DNA from: a virus
IMG/VR virus record: IMGVR_UViG_3300040856_003054
Location: 1-64,000 of that record
Direction: 5' to 3' (one strand)
DNA: 64,000 nt
Shown: positions 49,139-56,175 of the stretch, piece by piece
How positions within the stretch are numbered: position 1 is the stretch's first letter
Layout of the letters: each line of letters opens with the position of its first letter
Notes under the pieces: model-generated
Databases searched by the model: none
What the model saw: the letters and a program-made list of their open reading frames with translations, nothing else
Told to the model about the DNA's origin: nothing
Made by a program: the position numbers and the translations under genes

Positions 49139-49474
49139 ATGGCAGCAGTCATAGCAGAAAACTTTGTAATGCAACAAGGAGAAGATTTCTTTAAGGATTT
49201 CGTTTTAACAAATCCGGATAAATCTTTAGTTGGAGTATCTTCATATACATCATCTGCATATATGGCAAAGTATGCAGGGGATACTACAACATATCCATTT
49301 ACCGTTGGTATTACAACAAGTACAAGCACCATTCGTATTTCAATGGCAAATACAGTGACTGCTGCTCTTGATTCTGGTAGATATTATTATAATGTCTTTA
49401 CTGTTGATGGTAGTTCTCAAAAAGTCAAACAAAGAGAGGGTAGTATCATTGTCAATGCGTCTGTTTTGAGTTAA
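49139..49474 (+). CDS. small virion protein, 111 aa
   Basis: MAAVIAENFVMQQGEDFFKDFVLTNPDKSLVGVSSYTSSAYMAKY..., then GITTSTSTIRISMANTVTAAL and GRYYYNVFTVDGSSQKVKQREGSIIVNASV. Resembles small beta-sandwich proteins of phage virions (Ig-like). Late-promoter match CTAAATA at about 49117. Last gene of the structural region. Confidence 0.75.
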   Translation: MAAVIAENFVMQQGEDFFKDFVLTNPDKSLVGVSSYTSSAYMAKYAGDTTTYPFTVGITTSTSTIRISMANTVTAALDSGRYYYNVFTVDGSSQKVKQREGSIIVNASVLS

Positions 49475-49518
49475 AATAAATATCTAAACAGTAGTTAAAT
49501 TATATAAGTGGCACTTAA

Positions 49519-49575
49519 GACACTTCAAAAACTGGCACACCAACCTTCCAGAACACCACTGGAAGGTTTTATAGT
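49519..49575 (+). promoter_or_regulatory. early cassette C1: upstream box, hairpin, TATAGT
   Basis: GACACTT (49519-49525), N4, AACTGGCACA (49530-49539), 30 nt, TATAGT (49570-49575). The 30 nt contain ACCTTCCAG (49543-49551)/CTGGAAGGT (49559-49567) followed by TTTT, a probable terminator. First of eight copies. It lies inside the N-terminal part of a GTG-started reading frame (49508), so that start is probably not used. Confidence 0.75.
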
Positions 49576-49597
49576 ATCTGGAGACACACAAAGACCG

Positions 49598-49708
49598 ATG
49601 AGGTACTCCACACTAGACAGATTGATTTTTGTCACATCCTTCGTCTGGATGATCCACTGGGGTGTTAAAGTATCCGAAGTGGCAATCAATGCTCTGATGT
49701 TGCCTTGA
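49598..49708 (+). CDS. small membrane peptide, 36 aa
   Basis: ATG 49598 lies 22 nt after the C1 TATAGT. Product MRYSTLDRLIFVTSFVWMIHWGVKV..., one hydrophobic helix. A longer in-frame form from GTG 49508 (66 aa) would code through the cassette, and late-promoter motif ATAAATA (about 49478) lies before it, so both forms could exist at different times. Unknown function. Confidence 0.55.
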   Translation: MRYSTLDRLIFVTSFVWMIHWGVKVSEVAINALMLP

Positions 49709-49761
49709 CTCTACATAAAAGGACTTGATGATGCTTTCATTATACACCAGCGGGTACAACT

Positions 49762-50190
49762 ATGTACTCCCTTGACATCACTGGTTATGGTGCTCGTAAG
49801 AGACGCTGTGAGGACGCTGTAGCATGGTTCCTACAGAAATACCTACCCAGACATCATATCTACATTGAAATGCTTCACAGAGGTCTCCGTAGAGAGCAAT
49901 CCTATGGGTATTGTTCTGTGTCTGGTGCTATCTACAAACCAAGAGAGTTTCTGATTGAGATTGATCCTAAACTTGATCTTGAACTTTATACAAAAACAAT
50001 TCTACATGAAATGATTCACCTACGTCAATGGGTATCAGGAACACTCAAAGAGCGTAGGGGAAAGATGTACTACAAAGACATCAAGTGTGAGGATCTGGAT
50101 TACTGGGAACAACCTCATGAGATTGAAGCACATGGTCTTGAGGAATCCTATTACCACGACTACTTGACAGATACCCATCAATCCGTCTAG
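49762..50190 (+). CDS. SprT-like zinc metalloprotease
   Basis: 142 residues. HEMIH (HExxH, about 78-82) within TILHEMIHLRQW, followed by E in HEIEAHGLEE (about 117-126) as the possible third ligand. N-terminal helix and strand FLIEIDPKLDLELY match the SprT-like layout. SprT/Spartan-type proteases cleave DNA-protein cross-links; a role during phage DNA synthesis is plausible. SD not obvious. Confidence 0.75.
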   Translation: MYSLDITGYGARKRRCEDAVAWFLQKYLPRHHIYIEMLHRGLRREQSYGYCSVSGAIYKPREFLIEIDPKLDLELYTKTILHEMIHLRQWVSGTLKERRGKMYYKDIKCEDLDYWEQPHEIEAHGLEESYYHDYLTDTHQSV

Positions 50191-50219
50191 AATCACCTTT
50201 GTGAGGGTTGATAGAAAAG

Positions 50220-50249
50220 CTTTAAGAACCTTTAAGACACTTTAAAACA
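50220..50249 (+). repeat. three tandem 10-bp repeats before a start codon
   Basis: ctttaagaac, ctttaagaca, ctttaaaaca in exact 10-bp phase, ending directly at the ATG 50250. Could be an operator or a translation signal. Confidence 0.75.
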
Positions 50250-50453
50250 ATGATGAAGACCAAGAAACAACTGATTAATGTTCAACCCAAGAGTTCCAAG
50301 GCACGCAATAGGTTCATCAACCAAATGGATTCTCTTCACGCAATGGAAGTGGAGCAGGAAACTGATAGTCAACTCTTTGTCGTTTCTATCAATAAGAAGT
50401 ACTGTTTCTGGTTGAATAAGGAGAATGATTCTAACTGGGAAATTATCAAATAG
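50250..50453 (+). CDS. hypothetical protein, 67 aa
   Basis: MMKTKKQLINVQPKSSKARNRFINQMDSL..., basic N-terminus, then VEQETDSQLFVVSINKKYCFWLNKEND as beta hairpins. Unknown. The start is fixed by the 10-bp repeat array ending at it; no Shine-Dalgarno sequence. Confidence 0.65.
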   Translation: MMKTKKQLINVQPKSSKARNRFINQMDSLHAMEVEQETDSQLFVVSINKKYCFWLNKENDSNWEIIK

Positions 50454-50458
50454 ATAGT

Positions 50459-50644
50459 ATGATTGGATTACTTGCCACAACTATTATCAGTTGCAGTGAT
50501 GCTGTAAGAATTATCAACCGAATTTCAAATGTAATTGGTCTTTCTTATCAACAAAAAATTGAACTGATTCAAGTTATCAATCAACATATTCCAACTTGTC
50601 CCATTAAAATTATTTCTGATGAAAGACCAGAATCCAGTACCTGA
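50459..50644 (+). CDS. hypothetical protein, 61 aa
   Basis: MIGLLATTIISCSDAVRIINRISNVIGLSYQQKIELIQVINQHIP..., N-terminal hydrophobic segment then amphipathic helices. Starts 5 nt after the gene before and overlaps the next by 26 nt. Not recognised. Confidence 0.55.
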   Translation: MIGLLATTIISCSDAVRIINRISNVIGLSYQQKIELIQVINQHIPTCPIKIISDERPESST

Positions 50645-50825
50645 TAACGAATCCAAAGATGTAAAGTGGAATCGTGGATTGGACCTTTTTATAGAATCAG
50701 TTCATAAACCTGATAGTGAGCTTCGCCAAGCAGCCCACGACCAACGCTGTTACAATGAACTCCTAGAAGTTCGTGGCACAGTGCTAGAGTACCTTCATAC
50801 ATTAAGAAGGTATGAGTGGCAATGA
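50619..50825 (+). CDS. hypothetical protein, 68 aa
   Basis: MKDQNPVPDNESKDVKWNRGLDLFIESVHKPDSELRQAAHDQRCYNELLEVRGTVLEYLHTLRRYEW, helical and acidic/basic mixed. Overlaps both neighbours. Unknown. Confidence 0.6.
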   Translation: MKDQNPVPDNESKDVKWNRGLDLFIESVHKPDSELRQAAHDQRCYNELLEVRGTVLEYLHTLRRYEWQ

Positions 50826-51058
50826 CAACGCAATACATTTACCTGATTATATTTTTTTGTATAGGATATTTGATTGTTACTGATGCGTCAGTTGCTAAAG
50901 GTTTTTATTTACTCATACAAGTCTTAAAGATTCAGTATGAGAAATACAGATGGATTATTATACATCATCCAAAGACACCTTGGGCGCGTTATTCAATGCA
51001 TCGACGTTCTATGAAACTTGCAGAAGAACTGATGAAAGAACTTGAGGACAGACAATAA
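50822..51058 (+). CDS. small membrane protein, 78 aa
   Basis: Start at the ATG overlapping the previous stop (ATGA). N-terminal transmembrane helix (YIYLIIFFCIGYLIV), then basic region HHPKTPWARYSMHRRSMKLAEELM. Probably membrane-anchored with a cytoplasmic basic tail. Ends at cassette C2. Confidence 0.65.
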   Translation: MTTQYIYLIIFFCIGYLIVTDASVAKGFYLLIQVLKIQYEKYRWIIIHHPKTPWARYSMHRRSMKLAEELMKELEDRQ

Positions 51059-51103
51059 ACTGTCACAACACCACTTGATTTTCTTGTCAAGTGCTCTTAT
51101 AGT
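51047..51103 (+). promoter_or_regulatory. early cassette C2
   Basis: GACAGAC (51047-51053), N4, AACTGTCACA (51058-51067), 30 nt, TATAGT (51098-51103). Inverted repeat CACTTGA (51072-51078)/TCAAGTG (51087-51093). A -35-like TTGATT is in the same stretch. The upstream half overlaps the end of the preceding gene. Confidence 0.65.
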
Positions 51104-51127
51104 ATAAACATTGAAACACCTTTAAAA

Positions 51128-51595
51128 ATGTCTTATTCTGCTGAAGTCAAATTTTCTTTTGACGCTACTTGGACACCATCTTATAGTTCTTCATTTAATG
51201 ATGAGGATTTTATTCCCGAAGAACACTATCTGATTACTGCACCTGCTGCGGATTTGAACGCAAAGCAGTATTTCAAACTGTTTGAGAAGTTCATGCTCTG
51301 TGTGGGTATGAATCCTGCCAGTATTCGTAGTGGTGCAATGTCTCTGGTGTTTAATGATTGGACCAGTGAAGAAGAACAACGCAAGGTTTGTAAGGAATAT
51401 GAACTGACGATGGATGAAGACCTTGATAAGAAGTTTGAAGAATGGAAAGTGCGTGAAGAAGAGATTGCTCGTCTTCAAAAGATTACTGAGGAAACGATTG
51501 CTAAACACTATCAACAATCAGAACCAAAAGTTAAAGGTGATTGGGAATATACTGATGAAGAAGTGAAGCAAATGAACATGGAGAGTGGACAATGA
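51128..51595 (+). CDS. hypothetical protein, 155 aa
   Basis: MSYSAEVKFSFDATWTPSYSSSFNDEDFIPEEHYLITAPAADLNAKQYFKLFEKFMLCVGMNPASIRSGAMSLVFND..., beta N-terminus, long acidic/basic helix (EEEQRKVCKEYELTMDEDLDKKFEEWKVREEEIARLQ) at the C-terminus. Looks conserved in phage early regions, but I cannot name it. First gene after cassette C2. Confidence 0.7.
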   Translation: MSYSAEVKFSFDATWTPSYSSSFNDEDFIPEEHYLITAPAADLNAKQYFKLFEKFMLCVGMNPASIRSGAMSLVFNDWTSEEEQRKVCKEYELTMDEDLDKKFEEWKVREEEIARLQKITEETIAKHYQQSEPKVKGDWEYTDEEVKQMNMESGQ

Positions 51596-51861
51596 AACTG
51601 ATTTCCTTTAAGCATCGTGAGGATTATGGTGATGAGTGGTATGTTCAAATCCTTCATAACAAACGCTGGGCACTACTTCAAGCATCAGTTTCTTGGAATG
51701 AATTTGCTGCTTGGCCTTATATTCAATTAAAATCAGGTAATGGCAGTCTATTGAATCTTATGTTCTGGGCTTATAAGTTTGGATTTGATATTGATGTTTT
51801 TTCTAGGACCTGGAACTTTGAATACCTTAATGAACTTGATGAGGAAGAAGAAACTAAATAG
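51592..51861 (+). CDS. hypothetical protein, 89 aa
   Basis: MKLISFKHREDYGDEWYVQILHNKRWALLQASVSWNEF..., beta-rich with many Trp, ending in an acidic tail (NELDEEEETK). ATGA overlap with the gene before. Its stop overlaps CTAAATA (51854-51860). Confidence 0.68.
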   Translation: MKLISFKHREDYGDEWYVQILHNKRWALLQASVSWNEFAAWPYIQLKSGNGSLLNLMFWAYKFGFDIDVFSRTWNFEYLNELDEEEETK

Positions 51862-51870
51862 AAGTGCCTT

Positions 51871-51943
51871 AACTGACCGCAATCTGTAAGGTGGGAGGAG
51901 AGAAATCTCCTCCTTTGTAATATAAATACTAATGCGGTTAGTT
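51871..51943 (+). promoter_or_regulatory. nested leader of GIY-YIG gene
   Basis: Outer arms AACTGACCGCA (51871-51881)/TGCGGTTAGTT (51933-51943), 11 bp with one G-U. Inner hairpin GGAGGAGA (51894-51901), GAAA loop, TCTCCTCC (51906-51913). TATAAATA (about 51921-51928) lies between inner hairpin and second arm. ATG at 51957 after AGTAGAACT. Confidence 0.72.
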
Positions 51944-51956
51944 TAAGAGTAGAACT

Positions 51957-52853
51957 ATGGTAAATCCATATAGATTTTATACCTATGCCTATTTGCGTGA
52001 GGATAGAACTCCTTACTATGTTGGTAAGGGCACTGGAAAGAGAATATATTCAAAAGAAAAAAATATAAATCTCCCCAAAGATAAATCAAGAATAATCTTC
52101 CTCAAACAAAATATAACAGAAAAAGAAGCATTTAAGCACGAAATCTATATGATTGCCGTGTTTGGTAGAAAAGATTTAGGAACTGGTATTCTTTATAATA
52201 GAACTAATGGTGGTGATGGAATAAGTGGATTTAAACATAGTCAAAAATCTAAAAATGAAATGAGTGAAAAAAGAAGAGGTAAAAATAATGCATTTTATGG
52301 TAAAAAACATTTACCAGAAACAATAAAAAGATTAAGTGAAAATAAGAAAGGAAAATATGTTGGAGATAAAAATCCTTTGTTTGGTAAAAAACATTCACAA
52401 GAAACAAGAAATAAAATAAGTGAAGCAAATGCTGGAAAATATGTTGGAGATAAAAATCCTTTTTATGAAAAAAATCACTCACAAGAAACAAAAGATAAAA
52501 TAAGTAGAGCAAATAAAGGAAGAGTTCTATCTATTGAACTAAGAAATGAAATGAGTAAAAGAGTAAAAGGTGAGAATAATCCTATGTTTGGAAAAAATCA
52601 CTCACAAGAAACAAAAGATAAAATAAGTAAAGTAAGTAAAGGAAAAACTTGCTCCGATGAAATAAAACAAAAAATATCTTCCACACATAATAAACTTCTG
52701 CGTTTTATATCACCGACTGGAGAAGTTATAGAGGAATTCACTACAATTACTAAATTTTGTAAAAAATATAATTTACATAAATCCAATTTGATTAAATTGA
52801 TGAAAGGAAAAAGTAAAACTTGTAAAGGATGGACACTTTACAAACTGGAATAG
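51957..52853 (+). CDS. GIY-YIG homing endonuclease with NUMOD3 repeats
   Basis: 298 residues. N-terminus RFYTYAYLREDRTPYYVGKGTGKR (GIY-YIG core about 6-29), EAFKHEIYMIAVFGRKDLGTGILYNRTNGGDG with the catalytic Glu (about 63-90). Then five NUMOD3-type units of about 22-30 residues (KNNxxYGKKHxxET...KIS), a DNA-contact array. The C-terminus, SPTGEVIEEFTTITKFCKKYNLHKSNLIKLMKGKSKTCKGWTLYKLE, is an IENR/NUMOD1 helix-turn-helix. The last codons overlap cassette C8. Confidence 0.92.
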   Translation: MVNPYRFYTYAYLREDRTPYYVGKGTGKRIYSKEKNINLPKDKSRIIFLKQNITEKEAFKHEIYMIAVFGRKDLGTGILYNRTNGGDGISGFKHSQKSKNEMSEKRRGKNNAFYGKKHLPETIKRLSENKKGKYVGDKNPLFGKKHSQETRNKISEANAGKYVGDKNPFYEKNHSQETKDKISRANKGRVLSIELRNEMSKRVKGENNPMFGKNHSQETKDKISKVSKGKTCSDEIKQKISSTHNKLLRFISPTGEVIEEFTTITKFCKKYNLHKSNLIKLMKGKSKTCKGWTLYKLE

Positions 52854-52887
52854 GACACACCAAAATCTTGTATGAATGTCCTATAAT
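52832..52887 (+). promoter_or_regulatory. early cassette C8, overlapping the end of an endonuclease gene
   Basis: GACACTT (52832-52838), N4, AACTGGAATA (52843-52852), 29 nt, TATAAT (52882-52887). Inverted repeat GGACA (52853-52857)/TGTCC (52877-52881) is at the same relative position as in the other copies. The box is also the codons for the last residues (TLYKLE). Confidence 0.7.
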
Positions 52888-52914
52888 GACTTCATATACA
52901 ACAAAACCAATCCT

Positions 52915-53184
52915 ATGAGATTTAGAAACATAGAATTTAGATGGAGTAAATGCAACAACAAGTATGAACTCGTCAAGTGGAATACTCCAACAGAAGATAG
53001 TTTCTTCAAAGATCCAACTTGTTATGTGATTGCCTTCTTTGATAAAGACAAAGAGGGTTATAATATGAGAACTATATCTTCAAGATTTTTTGAAGATAAA
53101 GATGCATTCGTAGTGGGAAAATACGCAATTGAGTTTCTCAACGAAACTTTTGAAATTGAAAGACAAGAAGAAGAACTTAAATAA
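52915..53184 (+). CDS. hypothetical protein, 89 aa
   Basis: Start at ATG 52915, 27 nt after TATAAT of C8; the upstream in-frame part covers the leader and is rejected. MRFRNIEFRWSKCNNKYELVKWNTPT..., beta strands then a helix, ending in EEELK. Unknown. Confidence 0.65.
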   Translation: MRFRNIEFRWSKCNNKYELVKWNTPTEDSFFKDPTCYVIAFFDKDKEGYNMRTISSRFFEDKDAFVVGKYAIEFLNETFEIERQEEELK

Positions 53185-53195
53185 ATAAAGATGCT

Positions 53196-53275
53196 TATGT
53201 GTGTCGCAACCAGAAGCAAAGATGGGGTGCTTTCGGGCACCTTTTCTTGTATAAATAGTATTGCGACACAACATA
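53196..53275 (+). promoter_or_regulatory. nested leader of GIY-YIG gene
   Basis: Outer arms TATGTGTGTCGCAA (53196-53209)/TTGCGACACAACATA (53261-53275): 10 perfect bp plus 4 more after one bulged A. Inner terminator-like hairpin GGTGC/GCACC with TTTT (about 53225-53244). TATAAATA (about 53250-53257). ATG at 53286 after AGCAGAACT. Confidence 0.72.
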
Positions 53276-53285
53276 AAGCAGAACT

Positions 53286-54014
53286 ATGGAACTCAAAGAG
53301 TATCATTATGTCTATTATTCCTATGAGGAATATGGTAGAGGATATTTTGGTAGTAGAACTTGTAAATGCCTACCAGAAGAAGATATAAAGTATTTTGGTT
53401 CTTTTAGTGATAAGACATTCAAACCAACTCAAAAAATAATACTCAAAAGTGATTATGCTACAAGAGAAGAGGCATATGCCGATGAGATTATTTTACAACA
53501 ATACTACAAAGTAGTGGAAAATCCACACTTTGCTAATAGAGCATATCAAACTTCTTCAAAATTTCATAATGGAATGACGACAGAAAAAGCAAAAGAATTG
53601 GGAAATAAGACAAAAGAACTTGGTGTAGGTATTCATTCACTTACTTACGAACAAAGGAGTGAATATGGTAAAAAATCAACCGAAATAGCAAAAAAACTTG
53701 GTGTTGGACTTTATGGTTTTACAAAAGAACAAAGAAGTGAAAATGGTAAAAAATCAAAAGAACTTGGTGTTGGTATTTTTTCTTATACAAAAAAACAATT
53801 GAGTGAAAATGGGTTTAATGGTGGAAAAAAAGCATATGAAATGAAAGTTGGGGTTCACGCACTTACCAGAGAACAAATGAGTGAAAATTCTAAGAAAGTT
53901 GCCTCGCAAAAATGGAAATGTCTTGAAACTGGTTTCATTTCTAATGCTGGGGGACTTGCTTGTTATCAAAGAAAAAGAGGAATAGACACCTCCAAAAGAA
54001 TAAGATTATCATAA
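53286..54014 (+). CDS. GIY-YIG endonuclease with repeated basic units
   Basis: 242 residues. YHYVYYSYEEYGRGYFGSRTCKCLPEEDIKYFGSF is a GIY-YIG N-terminus (Y-V-Y and Y-F-G) close to the enzymes at 29395 and 39803. The catalytic Glu lies in YADEIILQQYY. Residues 105-215 consist of four units of about 24 residues, consensus LGVGIxxLTxEQRSENGKK, a likely DNA-binding repeat. Ends with a basic HTH-like segment. The stop is directly followed by cassette C3. Confidence 0.88.
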   Translation: MELKEYHYVYYSYEEYGRGYFGSRTCKCLPEEDIKYFGSFSDKTFKPTQKIILKSDYATREEAYADEIILQQYYKVVENPHFANRAYQTSSKFHNGMTTEKAKELGNKTKELGVGIHSLTYEQRSEYGKKSTEIAKKLGVGLYGFTKEQRSENGKKSKELGVGIFSYTKKQLSENGFNGGKKAYEMKVGVHALTREQMSENSKKVASQKWKCLETGFISNAGGLACYQRKRGIDTSKRIRLS

Positions 54015-54071
54015 GACACTTGGGAAACTGGCACAAGGGCATCTCCACAGGTGCCCTTTTTGGTCTATAAT
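54015..54071 (+). promoter_or_regulatory. early cassette C3, directly after an endonuclease gene
   Basis: GACACTT (54015-54021) starts the base after the endonuclease stop, N4, AACTGGCACA (54026-54035), 30 nt, TATAAT (54066-54071). Inverted repeat GGGCA (54037-54041)/TGCCC (54052-54056) plus TTTTT acts as a terminator. Confidence 0.78.
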
Positions 54072-54092
54072 GACTTCATAAGAAACAAACCG

Positions 54093-54401
54093 ATGATTGA
54101 AATCACATTTACAAGAGAAGAACTCCGTCATCTTTATGATGTTCTTCTTAGAAATAATCTTCAAGTCAAGCAATCAGTAATGAATAAAATTGATGAAGAA
54201 CTTATTGCCGATGAAATCTATGAACTTCTTGGTGATCTTGAGTGTTTGGATCCTACTCTTGATGAGGAATGGCAGAACAAACTATGGTATGATGACCCAG
54301 AAGATGAGCACACTATTGCTGTGAAACGAAACCGTGACCTGTGGAATCGTCAAACGATTGCTGAGCTCAAAACTCTTATTGGTAAACTTGAAGAAAAATG
54401 A
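54093..54401 (+). CDS. hypothetical protein, 102 aa
   Basis: Start 54093, 22 nt after TATAAT of C3. MIEITFTREELRHLYDVLLRNNLQVKQSVMNKIDEELIADEIYELLGDLE..., helical. The start resembles the paralogues at 62671 and 63202 (MIE-x-x-x-x...T-x-E-x-x-x-x-L-Y). Unknown function. ATGA overlap with the next gene. Confidence 0.7.
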   Translation: MIEITFTREELRHLYDVLLRNNLQVKQSVMNKIDEELIADEIYELLGDLECLDPTLDEEWQNKLWYDDPEDEHTIAVKRNRDLWNRQTIAELKTLIGKLEEK

Positions 54402-54571
54402 ACTACCTCTGCCTTGTTGATGGTCTTGTAGAATACGCCAGCACTTCTGAAAGTTCCTTTGCTCATTACCAACTGATGTATGCCGAAGAACACCAAGATG
54501 CTGATGTTCAGTATCTCACACTGACTGATGAAGAGTATGATGCCATGTTCCCTGTGGAGGATGAAGAATGA
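54398..54571 (+). CDS. hypothetical protein, 57 aa
   Basis: MNYLCLVDGLVEYASTSESSFAHYQLMYAEEHQDADVQYLTLTDEEYDAMFPVEDEE, acidic. ATGA overlaps on both sides. Looks like the small beta-helix 'TDEEYDAM' type found in phage early proteins; no function known. Confidence 0.65.
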   Translation: MNYLCLVDGLVEYASTSESSFAHYQLMYAEEHQDADVQYLTLTDEEYDAMFPVEDEE

Positions 54572-54828
54572 CTAACTGGAAAAAACTTATTCAACTAGAA
54601 ATGAATAGTTTTGATGAAACCTTTGATGATGTTGTGAGTTCTACTCTTACAAAAGAAGAACTCCTTGAAAATTTTGATGATGGTTATGGAGGAAGTGAAG
54701 GAGTTTCATTTACTCTTTGGACTACTAATCGTGTTTATTTCCCTGCGGTCTATGATGGTGCTGAATGGGTAGAAAGTGTATCACGCAATCCTGACGGAAA
54801 ACCAACACCTCATATTGGAGGACAATAA
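54568..54828 (+). CDS. hypothetical protein, 86 aa
   Basis: MTNWKKLIQLEMNSFDETFDDVVSSTLTKEELLENFDDGYGGSEGVSFTLWTTNRVYFPAVYDGAEWVESVSRNPDGKPTPHIGGQ. Acidic N-terminal helix and a beta C-terminus; contains an ordered F-T-L-W-T-x-x-R-V-Y-F-P strand. Resembles small T4-like early proteins of unknown function. Confidence 0.7.
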   Translation: MTNWKKLIQLEMNSFDETFDDVVSSTLTKEELLENFDDGYGGSEGVSFTLWTTNRVYFPAVYDGAEWVESVSRNPDGKPTPHIGGQ

Positions 54829-54830
54829 AA

Positions 54831-55076
54831 ATGAAACTCTTTCAATACGATAAAAAAGTTTGGGAAAATGGTGAAACTGACCGCACTTGGCAGTTTGGCA
54901 TCTTCAACAATCGTTCATTACTTTGGGTGAATTATGAAAATCCCAGTAGTTTAGTTCATAGTAATGGTGGATTTCACATCATGCTCTCATTTTTTACTTC
55001 TTCTTCTCTTTTTGGAGTAGATTTTCAAGTTGGTAAATTTGGTTTAAGTTTTCATTTCTTTACTGAATACTGTTGA
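54831..55076 (+). CDS. hypothetical protein, 81 aa
   Basis: MKLFQYDKKVWENGETDRTWQFGIFNNRSLLWVNYENPSSLVH..., beta-rich and aromatic, ending VGKFGLSFHFFTEYC. Starts 2 nt after the gene before. Not recognised. Confidence 0.65.
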   Translation: MKLFQYDKKVWENGETDRTWQFGIFNNRSLLWVNYENPSSLVHSNGGFHIMLSFFTSSSLFGVDFQVGKFGLSFHFFTEYC

Positions 55077-55088
55077 GGAGTGGGATGA

Positions 55089-55289
55089 ATGAAAGTTTAT
55101 GATTACCGAATTGTAGAGAAACTTAATGTGGATACTATGAAACCTTATTTCATAATTCAAAAATACAATCTTCTTACACAAGAATATAACCTCCACTCAA
55201 ATGCACGTATTCAAACACTTGAAGAAGCACAAGAAGCAATACGACTAATCAGGAAATACAAAGAACCTATCTATCATTATGTGAAATGA
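55089..55289 (+). CDS. hypothetical protein, 66 aa
   Basis: MKVYDYRIVEKLNVDTMKPYFIIQKYNLLTQEYNLHSNARIQTLEEAQEAIRLIRKY, beta hairpin then a helix. Overlaps the next start by 4 nt. Unknown. Confidence 0.65.
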   Translation: MKVYDYRIVEKLNVDTMKPYFIIQKYNLLTQEYNLHSNARIQTLEEAQEAIRLIRKYKEPIYHYVK

Positions 55290-55594
55290 CTAACACCGCA
55301 TACCAAATCTGGGAAGCATTCAAAGCAGAACTTACACAACCAGCAACAGATGATATGAAAGAAGCACTGGCATCTTCTATTCGTACTCTTGCAGAATTTG
55401 AAGACATCAAACCAGTTTCTGTTGGACCTTGTGATGATACTTATGGTAGATGGGATAGAATAGAAACTATATCTCAGCAAGATTATAACTACGAAAAAGC
55501 ATTAACAATAAAAAAATCACAAGTATCTACTTACAGAAAAATTCTTAGTATTGCTGATGAACTTGAAAACCTAAACACTTTGGAGATTAACTAA
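55286..55594 (+). CDS. small-protein family A member, 102 aa
   Basis: N-terminal AYQIWEAFKAELTQPATDDMKEALASSIRTL is nearly identical to the gene at 58936 (AYKVWEAFKAELIVEPTDDMKEALASSIREV). The ending, SIADELENLNTLEIN, resembles the L-A-D-E-L-E-A-L ends of several ORFs in 57-59 kb. The middle (DIKPVSVGPCDDTYGRW) is unique. ATGA overlap on both sides. Function unknown. Confidence 0.72.
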   Translation: MTNTAYQIWEAFKAELTQPATDDMKEALASSIRTLAEFEDIKPVSVGPCDDTYGRWDRIETISQQDYNYEKALTIKKSQVSTYRKILSIADELENLNTLEIN

Positions 55595-55932
55595 TGAAAT
55601 TTAATTATTATACAGAAGTTTTAAAAAATACATACTGTGAAGAATATAATTTTCACTTCATTTTAACCGAAGATGAAATTAGAAGGAATCTTCATACACG
55701 AGGACTTACTCTTAATTCTATATATGGTTTATTTCCACCAGATTCTCCTGATGATTATAGAATGAGAGCATCCATAGAAATTATTAGGGACTCTCTTTAT
55801 GGTGAGAATGTTGATTTAGGTATTGACTATAAGAAGAAGTATGAGGAACTTGTAGAACTTCTTGAACCATGTAAAATTGATGATATGCCCCCAAAAACAA
55901 CATTAAAAATGATTCTAAAATATAACAAATGA
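55594..55932 (+). CDS. hypothetical protein, 112 aa
   Basis: MKFNYYTEVLKNTYCEEYNFHFILTEDEIRRNLHTRGLTLNSIYGLFPPDSPDDYRMRASIEIIRDSLYGENVDLGIDYKKKYEELVELLEPCK..., helical and acidic. Two Cys. Unknown. 1-nt overlap with the gene before. Confidence 0.65.
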   Translation: MKFNYYTEVLKNTYCEEYNFHFILTEDEIRRNLHTRGLTLNSIYGLFPPDSPDDYRMRASIEIIRDSLYGENVDLGIDYKKKYEELVELLEPCKIDDMPPKTTLKMILKYNK

Positions 55933-56108
55933 GTTATCGTTGGTTAAAAACAGAAGACCTAGAAAATGCTATTAGGCATCAAAACATTATTAATTCCAGA
56001 GTGAAACGAGGAGAGATTGAACAACCGACAGAATATTCTTATGTTGTGTGTGGTTGTGGTGATCCAGGATGTGGATTTATGAGTATTCATACAAAAGACA
56101 ATCCTTGA
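55929..56108 (+). CDS. hypothetical Cys-containing protein, 59 aa
   Basis: MSYRWLKTEDLENAIRHQNIINSRVKRGEIEQPTEYSYVVCGCGDPGCGFMSIHTKDNP. CGCGDPGCG is a compact metal-binding knuckle with three Cys plus a possible His. ATGA overlap with the previous gene. The last codons overlap cassette C4. Confidence 0.6.
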   Translation: MSYRWLKTEDLENAIRHQNIINSRVKRGEIEQPTEYSYVVCGCGDPGCGFMSIHTKDNP

Positions 56109-56152
56109 ACTGCCCACTGACCTCCCAAAGGTCGGTGATTTTCCTGTATAAT
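56097..56152 (+). promoter_or_regulatory. early cassette C4
   Basis: GACAATC (56097-56103), N4, AACTGCCCAC (56108-56117), 29 nt, TATAAT (56147-56152). Inverted repeat CACTGACC (56115-56122)/GGTCGGTG (56130-56137). Box and repeat share bases. Confidence 0.7.
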
Positions 56153-56175
56153 GATTTCATACACAAATAACCCAA

